NCBI GenBank assembly: GCA_963972175.1
Contig: CAXAVP010000267.1
Coordinates: 1 to 6,047 of the forward strand
DNA: 6,047 bases
Direction: 5' to 3'
Source: Arenibacter sp963972175
Lineage (GTDB): Bacteria > Bacteroidota > Bacteroidia > Flavobacteriales > Flavobacteriaceae
The notes beneath the pieces are model-generated. The model did not search any database, had not been told where the DNA came from, and saw only the letters and a list, made by a program, of their open reading frames with translations. How positions within the stretch are numbered: the stretch's first letter is position 1; each line of letters opens with the position of its first letter. The position numbers and the translations under genes are program-made. This document shows, in pieces, positions 1 through 6,047 of this stretch.

Positions 1-245
1 TGGAATGCCGGTCAGGCTCCGAAGGAGCGCATTGAACACGGCTGGTTGAACTAATTCCGCCCCCTTGGCGGGATCTCTCAGTTGGAATGACGGTCAGGCT
101 CCGAAGGAGCGCCTTGAACACGGCTGGTTGAACTAATCCCGCCCCCTTGGCGGGATCTCTCAGTTGGAATGCCGGTCAGGCTCCGAAGGAGCGCATTGAA
201 CACGGCTGGTTGAACTAATCCCGCCCCTTGGCGGGATCTCTTAGT
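1..245. repeat. Tandem array of three 82-nt structured repeats
   Basis: Three head-to-tail copies lie at 1-82, 83-164 and 165-245; the last is 81 nt through loss of one C. They differ at only a few positions. Each copy holds two inverted repeats: a short GCTCC-GAA-GGAGC hairpin (16-28 in copy 1) and a longer ATCCCGCC / GGCGGGAT hairpin with a 4-5 nt loop (54-74, 136-156, 218-237). In copy 1 one C is a T, which turns a G-C pair into a G-U wobble and keeps the stem. The unit length is not a multiple of three and stop codons occur, so the array is not coding. There are no spacers, so it is not CRISPR. The array begins at base 1 and probably extends left of the window. It is clearly more GC-rich than the AT-rich leader after it. 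It may be an intergenic repeat family or a set of transcribed hairpins; its function is unknown. Confidence 0.9.
54..74. other. Strong hairpin in repeat copy 1
   Basis: ATTCCGCC (54-61) pairs with GGCGGGAT (67-74) across the 5-nt loop CCCTT, with one G-U wobble. The same 8-bp stem is perfect in copy 2 (136-143 with 149-156) and in copy 3 (218-225 with 230-237, 4-nt loop). No T-tract follows any copy, so a classic intrinsic terminator is not supported, although the stem could still stabilise an RNA 3' end. Confidence 0.75.
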
Positions 246-379
246 TAATGTTGGGTGTATTTTGTTATTTTTTATTTAAAAATTTTACTTGGTCCACAAG
301 TCATATTTTTGTCATAGTTAAATAATGTGAAAAAGTATAATTTATAATATTCCTTTCCATCACTTCAATAGCAATTCTA

Positions 380-387
380 TATCTTTG
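380..387 (+). promoter_or_regulatory. Candidate Bacteroidota -7 promoter element
   Basis: TATCTTTG exactly matches the TAnnTTTG -7 consensus of the Bacteroidota housekeeping sigma factor. The best partner for the -33 TTTG box is TTTC at 354-357, a 3-of-4 match with a 22-nt spacer, at the long end of the usual range. If used, transcription would begin near 392-395 and leave only about 8-10 nt before the ATG at 402. The alternative reading is that GGAG at 387-390 acts as a ribosome binding site 11 nt before the ATG and the promoter lies further up, for example near TATAAT at 336-341. The two readings exclude each other in part. Seen by eye only. Confidence 0.35.
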
Positions 388-401
388 GAGAAATTGCTTA
401 C

Positions 402-1337
402 ATGAACAATATATTGGTCGCGGACAAGGTTTCCAAGCAGTTTGGGAGCCATGTAGCTCTTAACGAAGTTTCACTGGAAATTCCCAAAAACAGTATATAC
501 GGATTGTTAGGTCCCAATGGAGCCGGAAAAACTACCTTGATCAGGATAATCAATCAAATTACGTATCCTGATAAGGGGACTATTTTCTTTGATGGAAAGC
601 CGTTGGAAGCTAGGCATATTGCAATGATAGGCTATTTGCCAGAGGAACGAGGGCTATATAAAAGTATGAAAGTGGGAGAGCAGGCTTTATACCTTGCCCA
701 ATTAAAGGGCTTGTCCAAGGCAGATGCCAAAATGAAATTAAAATATTGGTTTGACCGTTTGGATATTGGCGATTGGTGGAATAAAAAAATACAGGAACTA
801 TCCAAAGGGATGGCCCAAAAAATTCAATTTATCGTTACGGTGCTACACGAACCAAAACTATTGATCTTTGATGAACCTTTTAGTGGCTTTGACCCCATAA
901 ATGCCAATATTATAAAGGACGAAATACTTCAATTAAGGGAAAAAGGGACTTCTATTATTTTTTCTACCCATAGAATGGAATCCGTTGAGGAACTTTGTGA
1001 ATATATTGCGCTGATACACAAATCGGAAAAATTGTTGGATGGTAAACTGAGTGAAATAAAAAAGGCATATAAGAACAATATATACAAGGTAGGATTGGGG
1101 GTACAAGGAGTTAATGGCCTATTGGAAGACCTGAAGGGTAAATTCAAGATTTTGTCCTCGGAATATGTTGACCAAGGATTGCAATTAAATTTCACCGTTC
1201 AATTGCCATCGGCCGATACGAGTGCATTTCTGTCGCATTTGTCGGGGAAGGCAAATGTTAATAATTTCACGGAGACCATACCATCGGCAAACGATATATT
1301 TATTAGAACAGTTCAAACCAATAGTATTTATGAGTAA
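402..1337 (+). CDS. ABC-2 type exporter ATP-binding subunit (NatA-like)
   Basis: This cytoplasmic ATPase should power the membrane permease encoded next to it. Motifs in order: Walker A GPNGAGKT at residues 37-44; a YLPEERGLY segment at 78-86 where the Q-loop lies, as is usual for NatA-type proteins; signature LSKGM at 133-137 in place of LSGGQ; Walker B LLIFDEP at 153-159 with D157 and catalytic E158; D-loop SGFDP at 161-165; switch histidine H190. Residues from about 215 to 311 form a C-terminal extension of the DUF4162 kind, ending in the typical IPSANDIF segment. The 311-aa length fits the family. The ATG at 402 is chosen because the conserved fold begins within a few residues of it. The 3' end overlaps the permease gene by 8 bp, which suggests translational coupling. 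NatA homologues export Na+, antibiotics or lipids; the substrate here cannot be told. The family assignment is secure. Confidence 0.95.
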   Translation: MNNILVADKVSKQFGSHVALNEVSLEIPKNSIYGLLGPNGAGKTTLIRIINQITYPDKGTIFFDGKPLEARHIAMIGYLPEERGLYKSMKVGEQALYLAQLKGLSKADAKMKLKYWFDRLDIGDWWNKKIQELSKGMAQKIQFIVTVLHEPKLLIFDEPFSGFDPINANIIKDEILQLREKGTSIIFSTHRMESVEELCEYIALIHKSEKLLDGKLSEIKKAYKNNIYKVGLGVQGVNGLLEDLKGKFKILSSEYVDQGLQLNFTVQLPSADTSAFLSHLSGKANVNNFTETIPSANDIFIRTVQTNSIYE

Positions 1338-2667
1338 GTTATCTCTCATCATTAAACGTGAGTATTTAGCAAAAGTTCGAAATAAATCCTTTGTCGTAAT
1401 GACCTTTTTAAGCCCTATTTTAATGGTAGGTATGGCTGTTCTGATTGTTTATTTGACCAAGATAAATGATAATCAATCAAAGACCATTGGCGTATTAAAT
1501 GAGAGCGATTATTTCTCCACGGATTTTCAGTCTACAGAGGGTACTTCTTTTCTAAAATTGAAGGATATTAACGTGGAGGCGGCCAAGGATTCTATAATGG
1601 GAATGGGATACTATGGATTGCTCTATATACCTGAAGGGGCCAGTTTGGAAGTAGTGACCAACAAGGCTGTTTTTTATTCAAAAGATGCCCCAGGTTCCAC
1701 ACTGCTTGAAAATTTGGAAAATGTTTTTGAAGATCGTCTGCGATTGCAGCGTTTACAGGAGTTAGGTGTTTCGGTATCCGATTTTGAACGGATAGACCAC
1801 CGCTTCGAAATGACTACTTCTACCTTTAGTGGAGAGCGTAACCTAAAGGGGATAAATGAAATAAAAGCCTTTATAGGCGGGGCATTCGGATATCTTATTA
1901 TGATGTTTATTATTATTTACGGGGGATTTGTTATGCGTAGTGTCATAGAGGAAAAAACCAGTAGAATAATTGAGGTCATTATCTCTTCTGTAAAGCCTTT
2001 TCAGCTTATGTTGGGTAAAATTATTGGCACTTCTTTGGCTGGAATTACCCAATTTGTAATTTGGATTTTTTCTGGCGTACTGTTATTTGGGCTGGTTATT
2101 ATGATTTTTGATATTGACCCGTCTGCACTTAATGCCGGAGCAGGAAACACCCCAGGACTAGTAGGAGGGGCGGCATATATGGCGGCATCGGATTCTGCCA
2201 TACAGTTATATGCCAACGAACTGTTTAAGATTCCATGGGTTATGCTCATCTGCTTTTTTATGGTCTATTTTGTATTGGGGTACCTAATCTACAGTTCCAT
2301 TTATGCGGCCATAGGTGCGGCGGTAGATAATGAGACGGATACCCAGCAGTTTATATTTCCAATTATTTTACCATTAATGTTGGCCATATATGTAGGTTTC
2401 TTTTCTGTTTTCAATAACCCCCATGGTCCAATAGCCGTTGGGTTTTCCTTATTTCCCCTTACCTCCCCCATTGTAATGTTAATGAGATTGCCTGGAGGTA
2501 TTGGTGAGGGAGGGGTTCCGTATTGGGAGCTATTGGTATCTATACTACTTTTGATCATTACTTTTATAGGTATTGTTTGGCTGGCTGCCAAAATATATAG
2601 GGTGGGTATTTTGATGTACGGAAAAAAGCCATCCTATAGGGATTTAATCAAATGGCTAAAATATTAA
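1330..2667 (+). CDS. ABC-2 type exporter permease subunit (NatB-like)
   Basis: This is the 445-aa inner-membrane permease partner of the preceding ATPase. The N-terminus SKLSLIIKREYLAKVRNKSF is the usual cytoplasmic entry helix, followed by a first membrane segment at about 21-43. A large extracytoplasmic domain spans about 44-180. A cluster of hydrophobic segments follows at about 181-203, 232-260, 303-329, 341-361, 370-386 and 399-421. The EEKTSRIIEVIISSVKPFQL stretch (207-226) with the GK at 229-230 is the hallmark of the ABC2_membrane_3/NatB/YhaP group. The frame is open upstream to an ATG at 1222, but that start would add 36 residues that lie inside the ATPase gene and do not resemble a permease. 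The ATG at 1330 gives the conserved N-terminus and an 8-bp overlap, so it is preferred. The substrate is unknown; Na+, peptide or lipid efflux are known in relatives. Confidence 0.93.
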   Translation: MSKLSLIIKREYLAKVRNKSFVVMTFLSPILMVGMAVLIVYLTKINDNQSKTIGVLNESDYFSTDFQSTEGTSFLKLKDINVEAAKDSIMGMGYYGLLYIPEGASLEVVTNKAVFYSKDAPGSTLLENLENVFEDRLRLQRLQELGVSVSDFERIDHRFEMTTSTFSGERNLKGINEIKAFIGGAFGYLIMMFIIIYGGFVMRSVIEEKTSRIIEVIISSVKPFQLMLGKIIGTSLAGITQFVIWIFSGVLLFGLVIMIFDIDPSALNAGAGNTPGLVGGAAYMAASDSAIQLYANELFKIPWVMLICFFMVYFVLGYLIYSSIYAAIGAAVDNETDTQQFIFPIILPLMLAIYVGFFSVFNNPHGPIAVGFSLFPLTSPIVMLMRLPGGIGEGGVPYWELLVSILLLIITFIGIVWLAAKIYRVGILMYGKKPSYRDLIKWLKY

Positions 2668-2668
2668 A

Positions 2669-3028
2669 ATGGAGCCAAGAAAAGGTGCTGTAAAGGTGGT
2701 CAGGGGTGTTCTGGCACAAAGAATCAGGAAGGGGGATACGGGTTATATAGCTGTAGCTGCCACTCTCATATCCTTAATTGTTGTCAACCATATTACAAAA
2801 CATGTGAACAATTTAGAGGCCCAAAAACTATTTGTTTCCGGTAGGAAGGAATTAGTTGTTTTCTTGGGGCATGTAAGGTGTTTGTTCAATATATTGCCCT
2901 CATTGGTTCTACGGCACCCTTCTGGGAATCAAAAAATAATAAGCGCTATGCCCTATGGGATAGGGGCTGGATATAGGAATTGCGATATTGGTATTCTATT
3001 TGCACAAAAAGAGGTTTATGTTTTTTAG
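2669..3028 (+). CDS. Hypothetical protein, small basic ORF in the operon
   Basis: This 119-codon frame opens 1 nt after the permease stop (TAA-A-ATG), a layout typical of coupled translation. I do not recognise the product. It has a strongly basic N-terminus (residues 1-22), one hydrophobic stretch at about 25-41 that could be a membrane helix, a second weakly hydrophobic patch at about 62-82, and few acidic residues overall. There are no clear domain motifs. No Shine-Dalgarno site is visible, which is not unusual in this phylum. A 119-codon run without a stop is unlikely by chance at this base composition, and neither other plus-strand frame nor the minus strand offers a better gene here. 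It could be a real small membrane protein, a fast-evolving lineage-specific gene, or the remnant of a larger gene once held between permease and barrel gene. Confidence 0.45.
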   Translation: MEPRKGAVKVVRGVLAQRIRKGDTGYIAVAATLISLIVVNHITKHVNNLEAQKLFVSGRKELVVFLGHVRCLFNILPSLVLRHPSGNQKIISAMPYGIGAGYRNCDIGILFAQKEVYVF

Positions 3029-3061
3029 TCCCATTATTTAAAAATATTCAGGTCTTATAAA

Positions 3062-3952
3062 ATGAAAGTAGAAAAGCGAATTCATTCAAGGGGAATAAGG
3101 GTCTTGTTGGGGCTTTGTTTGTTGGTGAGTTATAGTTTTGCCCAAACCCCGGATGTATTTAGGTTTGAGTATATGTTGATGCCGAGAAATTCGGATGAGG
3201 CAAAGCTGTCCCGAATAAAATTGGTGGCCAATGTCCCCATTAAGATTGGTAAGAACGATAATATTATATTTGGAGGGGAGTATAATAGAATGGCGTTCGA
3301 CCTTAGGCGCAAAGAACCGTACAATGACGTTGTTACGCGCACCTTCCATGTGGCAGATTTAAACCTGGCCTATATATTGCAGTATAATAAGGATTGGCGC
3401 TTTGTAGGGGTGCTTACCCCTAGATTGTCCTCTACCTTGACCAATGACATAGGAGAGGGCGATGTGTCGCTAAATGCCACGGTAGGAGCCATAAGGGATA
3501 TGCCAGAATTGGAAAAGCCAACACGCTTGGTTTTGGGCTTGGCATATAATTCAACCGTTGCGGTACGGGTTCCCTTGCCCATTATATATTTTGAAAAACG
3601 ATTTCATCCCAATTGGGCTTATGTGGTAGGGGCTCCAAAAAGCGGAATGAAATATTTTATTAATGAAAGGCATATGCTGCAAACAGAGTTTATATTGGAT
3701 GGATACTATGTAAATCTCCAGAACGCCGTAATTAGTTCGGATTCTGGTGTGGCATCCTCCATTTCTACCTCTGTGGCACTTTTTACCTTAGGTTATCAAT
3801 ATGCAGTTGCAAACAATATTTTCTTTTATGGTTATGCCGGGCACACCCTGTTTCAGGCGGGGGTGTTACGTGACGACGATAGAAATAACATTTTTACGTT
3901 GAACGATGAACCCAGTTTTTATTTTAGGGCTGGTTTTCGAATAGGAATTTAA
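3062..3952 (+). CDS. DUF6268-like outer-membrane beta-barrel protein
   Basis: The 296-aa product starts with a Sec signal peptide: basic residues 1-13, a hydrophobic core at about 14-26, and likely cleavage after A27 in SFA-QTP. The mature part of about 269 residues is rich in alternating aromatic and polar residues and ends in a strand-like FYFRAGFRIGI, as expected of a barrel inserted in the outer membrane. Segments such as the FGGEYNRMAFD region (70-80), WRFVGVLTPRL (112-122) and PLPIIYFEKRFHPNWAYVVG (171-190) resemble the DUF6268 family of Bacteroidota as I recall it; this was not tested by a search. No pore substrate or enzyme activity is known for the family. The gene lies 33 nt after the small ORF and 12 nt before the response regulator, so it is probably co-transcribed. 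A weak TATGTTTT element at 3017-3024 could give it an extra promoter, but the spacing to TTTG at 2999-3002 is too short to be convincing. Confidence 0.8.
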   Translation: MKVEKRIHSRGIRVLLGLCLLVSYSFAQTPDVFRFEYMLMPRNSDEAKLSRIKLVANVPIKIGKNDNIIFGGEYNRMAFDLRRKEPYNDVVTRTFHVADLNLAYILQYNKDWRFVGVLTPRLSSTLTNDIGEGDVSLNATVGAIRDMPELEKPTRLVLGLAYNSTVAVRVPLPIIYFEKRFHPNWAYVVGAPKSGMKYFINERHMLQTEFILDGYYVNLQNAVISSDSGVASSISTSVALFTLGYQYAVANNIFFYGYAGHTLFQAGVLRDDDRNNIFTLNDEPSFYFRAGFRIGI

Positions 3953-3964
3953 AATTATATTACT

Positions 3965-5128
3965 ATGTCAAAAATATTGGTTATAGAAGACGAATCGGCC
4001 ATTAGAAGGGTCTTGGTTAAGATTTTGGCTGAAGAAAATGATAGCTATACGGTGGCGGAGGCCGAAGATGGCTTATTGGGATTGGAAGCCATAAAGAAGG
4101 ACGATTTTGACCTGGTTTTGTGCGATATTAAGATGCCTAAAATGGACGGGGTAGAAGTCTTGGAATCTGTAATGAAAATAAAACCGGAAATACCTTTTAT
4201 CATGATTTCTGGACATGGGGATTTGGATACAGCTGTCAATACCATGCGCCTTGGAGCCTTTGATTATATCTCTAAACCACCAGATTTAAACCGCTTGCTT
4301 ACCACGGTGCGAAATGCCTTGGATAGAAAGGAGTTGGTAGTAGAGAATAAAAAACTAAAGAAAAAGGTAAGCAAGAATTATGAAATGGTTGGGGAGAGTA
4401 AAGAAATCTCCGTCATTAAAGAAATGATAGAAAAGGTAGCCCCTACAGATGCCCGTGTTCTTATTACAGGCTCCAATGGAACCGGTAAAGAACTAGTGGC
4501 GCATTGGATCCACGAAAAAAGCGAACGCAGTAGCTTTCCCTTTATTGAAGTAAATTGTGCGGCCATACCTTCCGAATTAATAGAGAGCGAGTTGTTCGGA
4601 CATGTAAAAGGCGCGTTTACCTCTGCCGTGAAAGACCGTGCAGGCAAATTTGAAGCAGCCAATAAAGGCACTATATTCCTCGATGAAATAGGGGATATGA
4701 GCCTTTCGGCCCAAGCCAAGGTACTACGGGCCCTTCAGGAGAACAAGGTGTCAAGGGTAGGATCGGACAAAGATATTAAAGTGAATGTTAGGGTGGTGGC
4801 AGCTACCAACAAAAATCTAAAAAAGGAAATAGAGGAGGGAAGGTTTAGGGAAGATCTATACCATAGGTTGGCCGTAATCCTTATAAAAGTACCGGCCTTA
4901 AACGATAGAAGGGACGACATCCCATTGCTTATTCAGCATTTTGCCAGTAAAATAGCTTCCGAACAGGGTAGCGCTCCAAAAAAATTCTCTGCAAAAGCCA
5001 TAGACCTGCTTAAGGGCTTTGATTGGACAGGAAATATAAGGGAATTGCGCAATGTTGTAGAGCGACTAATAATACTAGGAGGAAAAGAGGTGACCGAAGA
5101 GGATGTAAAACTTTTTGCCAGTAAATAG
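3965..5128 (+). CDS. Sigma-54 activator response regulator (NtrC-type) lacking HTH
   Basis: This 387-aa cytoplasmic regulator should, when phosphorylated, use ATP to remodel sigma-54 RNA polymerase. The receiver (about 1-120) has acidic residues E8 and D9, phosphoacceptor D54, switch S82 and K104. A charged linker that may form a coiled coil (about 118-138) leads to the AAA+ domain: Walker A GSNGTGKE at 169-176, sigma-54 contact loop GAFTSA at 216-221 (consensus GAFTGA), Walker B TIFLDEIGD at 236-244, sensor I ATN at 280-282, arginine-finger region RFREDLYHRL at 293-302, and sensor II GNIRELRN at 356-363. The protein ends about 24 residues later, so the Fis-type DNA-binding helix-turn-helix found in most NtrC proteins is missing. 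No such segment follows in any plus-strand frame. It lies 12 nt after the barrel gene. No kinase is encoded here, so its partner is elsewhere or signalling is unusual. Confidence 0.93.
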   Translation: MSKILVIEDESAIRRVLVKILAEENDSYTVAEAEDGLLGLEAIKKDDFDLVLCDIKMPKMDGVEVLESVMKIKPEIPFIMISGHGDLDTAVNTMRLGAFDYISKPPDLNRLLTTVRNALDRKELVVENKKLKKKVSKNYEMVGESKEISVIKEMIEKVAPTDARVLITGSNGTGKELVAHWIHEKSERSSFPFIEVNCAAIPSELIESELFGHVKGAFTSAVKDRAGKFEAANKGTIFLDEIGDMSLSAQAKVLRALQENKVSRVGSDKDIKVNVRVVAATNKNLKKEIEEGRFREDLYHRLAVILIKVPALNDRRDDIPLLIQHFASKIASEQGSAPKKFSAKAIDLLKGFDWTGNIRELRNVVERLIILGGKEVTEEDVKLFASK

Positions 5129-5240
5129 CGGGCCTTTTATTTCATCTTTATGGTAATTTAGTCATACTTAACCAGTGTATAGGGGCATTGGGTTGGTTGG
5201 AGGCTCTTGGTGTAAACCAATAATTACAATTACTCCACGG

Positions 5241-5933
5241 TTATTTTTGACAACCCTGCAAACGCTCCAGTGCTTTGGCGGCAATTTCCTTTGTCTTTAG
5301 ATTGTAATATTTTTTACCCTCGCTAAGGTTAGGTTTAAACAATTGCTGTTCGCTAATATTGTATATGTTCTGGGTAAATGCCAAAGCTTCTTTACATTCC
5401 ACGGATGAAACCACCTTGTCCAGAGATTCCTTGAATCTGGCCAAGGAAACATCAATTTTGTTTTCTAGGGTTTTGTTATCCATTATTTTGTAAGAGTTCT
5501 TTTGGGCTGCTATAGACGATTTTGTGTTCATGGCCAGAATATCGTTGCCATATCGACTGTTGTGGGAGTCGTGTTGCTCCAAGGCTTCCAGACTTCCCAA
5601 TGCATTGTCCAAAGCCCTCTTTAGTAGTATCCTAGCACTCTGCACCGTAGAGGCCTTGGTAGCATTTTTTAAATTTTGGGAACTATCCAGAATAAGATCC
5701 GTAGCATGCTCACAACCACAGTCCTCTAACTGGGACTTGGATTTAACAATAGCGTTTAAGGCTTTATAAGCAAAATATTTGGACATATTGATATCCTCTG
5801 TAGCTATGGCTTTTTCGGTCTGAGTTTGAATGTAACCAATATTTGACCCGGCATATTCACAGGCTTTACTCGTTTTAAATGAAGGGAAAATAACGGTGGC
5901 CAAAGCGCATGCAGTGATTACGGATAGTTTCAT
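5241..5933 (-). CDS. Exported helical protein of unknown function, cysteine-framed
   Basis: I do not recognise a named family. The 230-aa product begins with a short basic start and a hydrophobic stretch (about 3-17), then SFKTSKA-C, so export by Sec with cleavage after A24 is likely. A lipoprotein anchor on C25 is possible, but the residues before it are a poor lipobox. The rest looks almost wholly alpha-helical, with many A, K, L, E and N residues. Cysteines fall at 25, 72, 74, 180 and 228. C25 to C72/C74 and C180 to C228 frame segments of almost equal length and similar character, suggesting an internal duplication with disulfides. The expected location is the periplasm or cell surface. 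The gene is convergent with the regulator gene, 112 bp away, and is probably an independent unit with its promoter in 5934-6047. The reading frame, start and signal peptide are convincing; the function is open. Confidence 0.8.
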   Translation of the reverse strand: MKLSVITACALATVIFPSFKTSKACEYAGSNIGYIQTQTEKAIATEDINMSKYFAYKALNAIVKSKSQLEDCGCEHATDLILDSSQNLKNATKASTVQSARILLKRALDNALGSLEALEQHDSHNSRYGNDILAMNTKSSIAAQKNSYKIMDNKTLENKIDVSLARFKESLDKVVSSVECKEALAFTQNIYNISEQQLFKPNLSEGKKYYNLKTKEIAAKALERLQGCQK

Positions 5934-5977
5934 AAAGTAGGTTTTAGTATTGGGTTATACTGGGAAATATAACGCAG

Positions 5978-5985
5978 TAAAGATA
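5978..5985 (-). promoter_or_regulatory. Candidate -7 element for the minus-strand gene
   Basis: Read on the minus strand this is TATCTTTA, a 7-of-8 match to the Bacteroidota TAnnTTTG element, about 45 nt before the ATG at 5933. A second 7-of-8 match, TATATTTC, lies at 5964-5971. No clear TTTG -33 box is seen at the right distance for either, so the call is weak. Apart from these, the right-edge region 5934-6047 is AT-rich and shows no gene. Confidence 0.22.
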
Positions 5986-6047
5986 TGGTTATCACTCGTT
6001 TTTGTAGGATTTTTTCGATAAAATACGTTGATTTTCAGTTTTTTGGA

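Noticed and set aside
1..245. CRISPR array
   Set aside because: Copies are contiguous 81-82 nt units with no unique spacers between them and no cas genes nearby.
1222..1329. Upstream extension of the permease frame to an ATG at 1222
   Set aside because: It lies fully inside the ATPase gene in another frame and adds 36 residues unlike a permease N-terminus; the ATG at 1330 gives the conserved start.
2709..2725. CTGGCAC stretch resembling the -24 half of a sigma-54 promoter
   Set aside because: The required TTGC-like -12 half is absent at the proper distance, and the site lies within an open reading frame.
3086..3582. Open frames on the minus strand opposite the barrel gene, and similar ones opposite the ATPase, permease and regulator
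   Set aside because: They lie opposite well-supported genes, have no recognisable protein features or start contexts, and are explained as shadows of the coding strand.
5207..5220. TTGGT-GTAA-ACCAA inverted repeat between the convergent genes, with an alternative TTGGTT partner at 5193-5198
   Set aside because: The stem is only 5 bp, two of them A-T at its base, with no T-tract on either strand; it is too weak to call a terminator, although its place in the convergent gap is suggestive.
5129..5240. Frameshifted C-terminal helix-turn-helix of the sigma-54 regulator
   Set aside because: Reading on in the other frames gives frequent stops and nothing like a Fis-type recognition helix, so the short C-terminus appears genuine rather than a sequencing frameshift.
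5524..5769. Plus-strand 81-codon frame inside the minus-strand gene
   Set aside because: It is antisense to a gene with a convincing signal peptide and cysteine pattern, and its product resembles nothing known.

Overview
The window looks like a piece of a Bacteroidota chromosome, most likely from a marine-type member of the Flavobacteriaceae. This is inferred from the low-to-moderate GC content, codon use rich in ATA, TTG and AGG, weak or absent Shine-Dalgarno sites, candidate TAnnTTTG-type promoters, and a DUF6268-like outer-membrane barrel protein. The genus cannot be fixed from the sequence alone.

Layout. Positions 1-245 hold three tandem copies of an 82-nt, GC-rich, non-coding repeat with two hairpins per copy; the array touches the left edge and probably continues beyond it. 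An AT-rich leader (246-401) follows. Five plus-strand genes are then packed tightly: an ABC-2/NatA-type ATPase (402-1337), its NatB-type permease (1330-2667, overlapping by 8 bp), a small unrecognised ORF (2669-3028, 1 nt after the permease stop), a secreted DUF6268-like beta-barrel protein (3062-3952) and a sigma-54-type response regulator (3965-5128). Gaps of -8, 1, 33 and 12 nt suggest one transcript. A 112-bp convergent gap separates them from a minus-strand gene (5241-5933) for an exported, cysteine-containing helical protein of unknown function. Its upstream region runs to the right edge.

How the genes may work together. The ATPase and permease should form an inner-membrane exporter of the Na+/drug/lipid ABC-2 class. 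The barrel protein sits in the outer membrane. The response regulator has a complete phosphoreceiver and AAA+ sigma-54 activation module but stops right after the AAA+ lid, with no DNA-binding helix-turn-helix. No histidine kinase is present. The linkage suggests an envelope-related function under sigma-54 control, but the substrate and signal are not visible.

The points most worth following are the structured repeat array, the HTH-less activator with a GAFTSA variant loop, the orphan ORF between permease and barrel gene, and the cysteine-framed internal duplication in the minus-strand protein. I see no mobile element, CRISPR array, tRNA or rRNA.
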